From the NCBI GenBank assembly GCA_025964455.1, contig JAOPYU010000280.1, forward strand, positions 1-11,728: a stretch of DNA of 11,728 nucleotides, written 5' to 3'. Source of the DNA: Thermoleophilia bacterium (lineage in GTDB: Bacteria > Actinomycetota > Thermoleophilia > Gaiellales > SKUG01). This document shows, one piece after another, positions 11,712-11,728 of this stretch. The position numbers were made by a program, and so were the translations under genes. Every line of letters begins with the position of its first letter. Position 1 is the first letter of the stretch. Under the pieces are notes generated by a model. It ran no database searches. It saw nothing but the letters and a program-made list of their open reading frames with translations, and was not told the DNA's origin.

Positions 11712-11728
11712 TGCCTCGCCGTTGCGCC

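Noticed and set aside
1..11728. A hidden defence island, prophage or transposon
   Set aside because: No integrase, transposase, capsid, toxin-antitoxin or restriction motifs appear on either strand, and no direct target-site duplications were seen around the inserted gene.

Overview
The window is about 70% GC with strong GC3 bias, GTG starts and 4-bp stop/start overlaps. The gene order rpsP-khpA-rimM-trmD-rplS-lepB-rnhB, followed by yraN, comM and dprA, is the classic high-GC Gram-positive (Actinobacteria) ribosome/tRNA-modification/secretion cluster. The flanking secreted proteins (a delta-60 repeat protein and a signal-peptide protein with Ig-like modules) and a GT28-type glycolipid glycosyltransferase resemble what is common in Thermoleophilia (Solirubrobacter/Patulibacter/Conexibacter type). 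That class assignment is an inference from gene content; the phylum is more secure.

Layout: (1) 1-617, 3' end of a delta-60 repeat secreted protein. (2) 711-4430, a tightly packed + strand run rpsP, khpA, rimM, trmD, rplS, lepB, rnhB: ribosomal proteins S16 and L19, a KH RNA chaperone, a 30S maturation factor, tRNA m1G37 methyltransferase, signal peptidase I and RNase HII. It probably reads as one operon, perhaps with an extra promoter or leader before rplS. (3) 4431-4991, yraN on the minus strand, convergent with rnhB with no base between the stop codons. (4) 5176-7632, an 818-residue predicted secreted modular protein, divergent from yraN. (5) 7639-7691, a perfect 18-bp inverted repeat. (6) 7708-10231, comM and dprA, overlapping by 8 bp, for natural transformation (DNA branch migration and RecA loading). 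(7) 10247-10319, tRNA-Trp(CCA), then a strong GC hairpin. (8) 10393-11676, a minus-strand MGDG-synthase/MurG-like glycosyltransferase whose ribosome-binding site lies in an inverted repeat.

Most of the window is conserved housekeeping DNA. The non-routine points are: an apparent Asp-to-Glu change at the proposed catalytic base of TrmD; inversion of yraN plus insertion of a 2.5-kb secreted-protein gene inside a normally contiguous block; an N-terminally extended YraN; a DprA without the N-terminal SAM domain and with a roughly 18-residue Rossmann-fold insertion; and inverted repeats at three gene starts. I found no CRISPR array, transposase, phage gene, toxin-antitoxin pair or obvious new defence system. 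No stretch longer than 300 bases lacks a gene.
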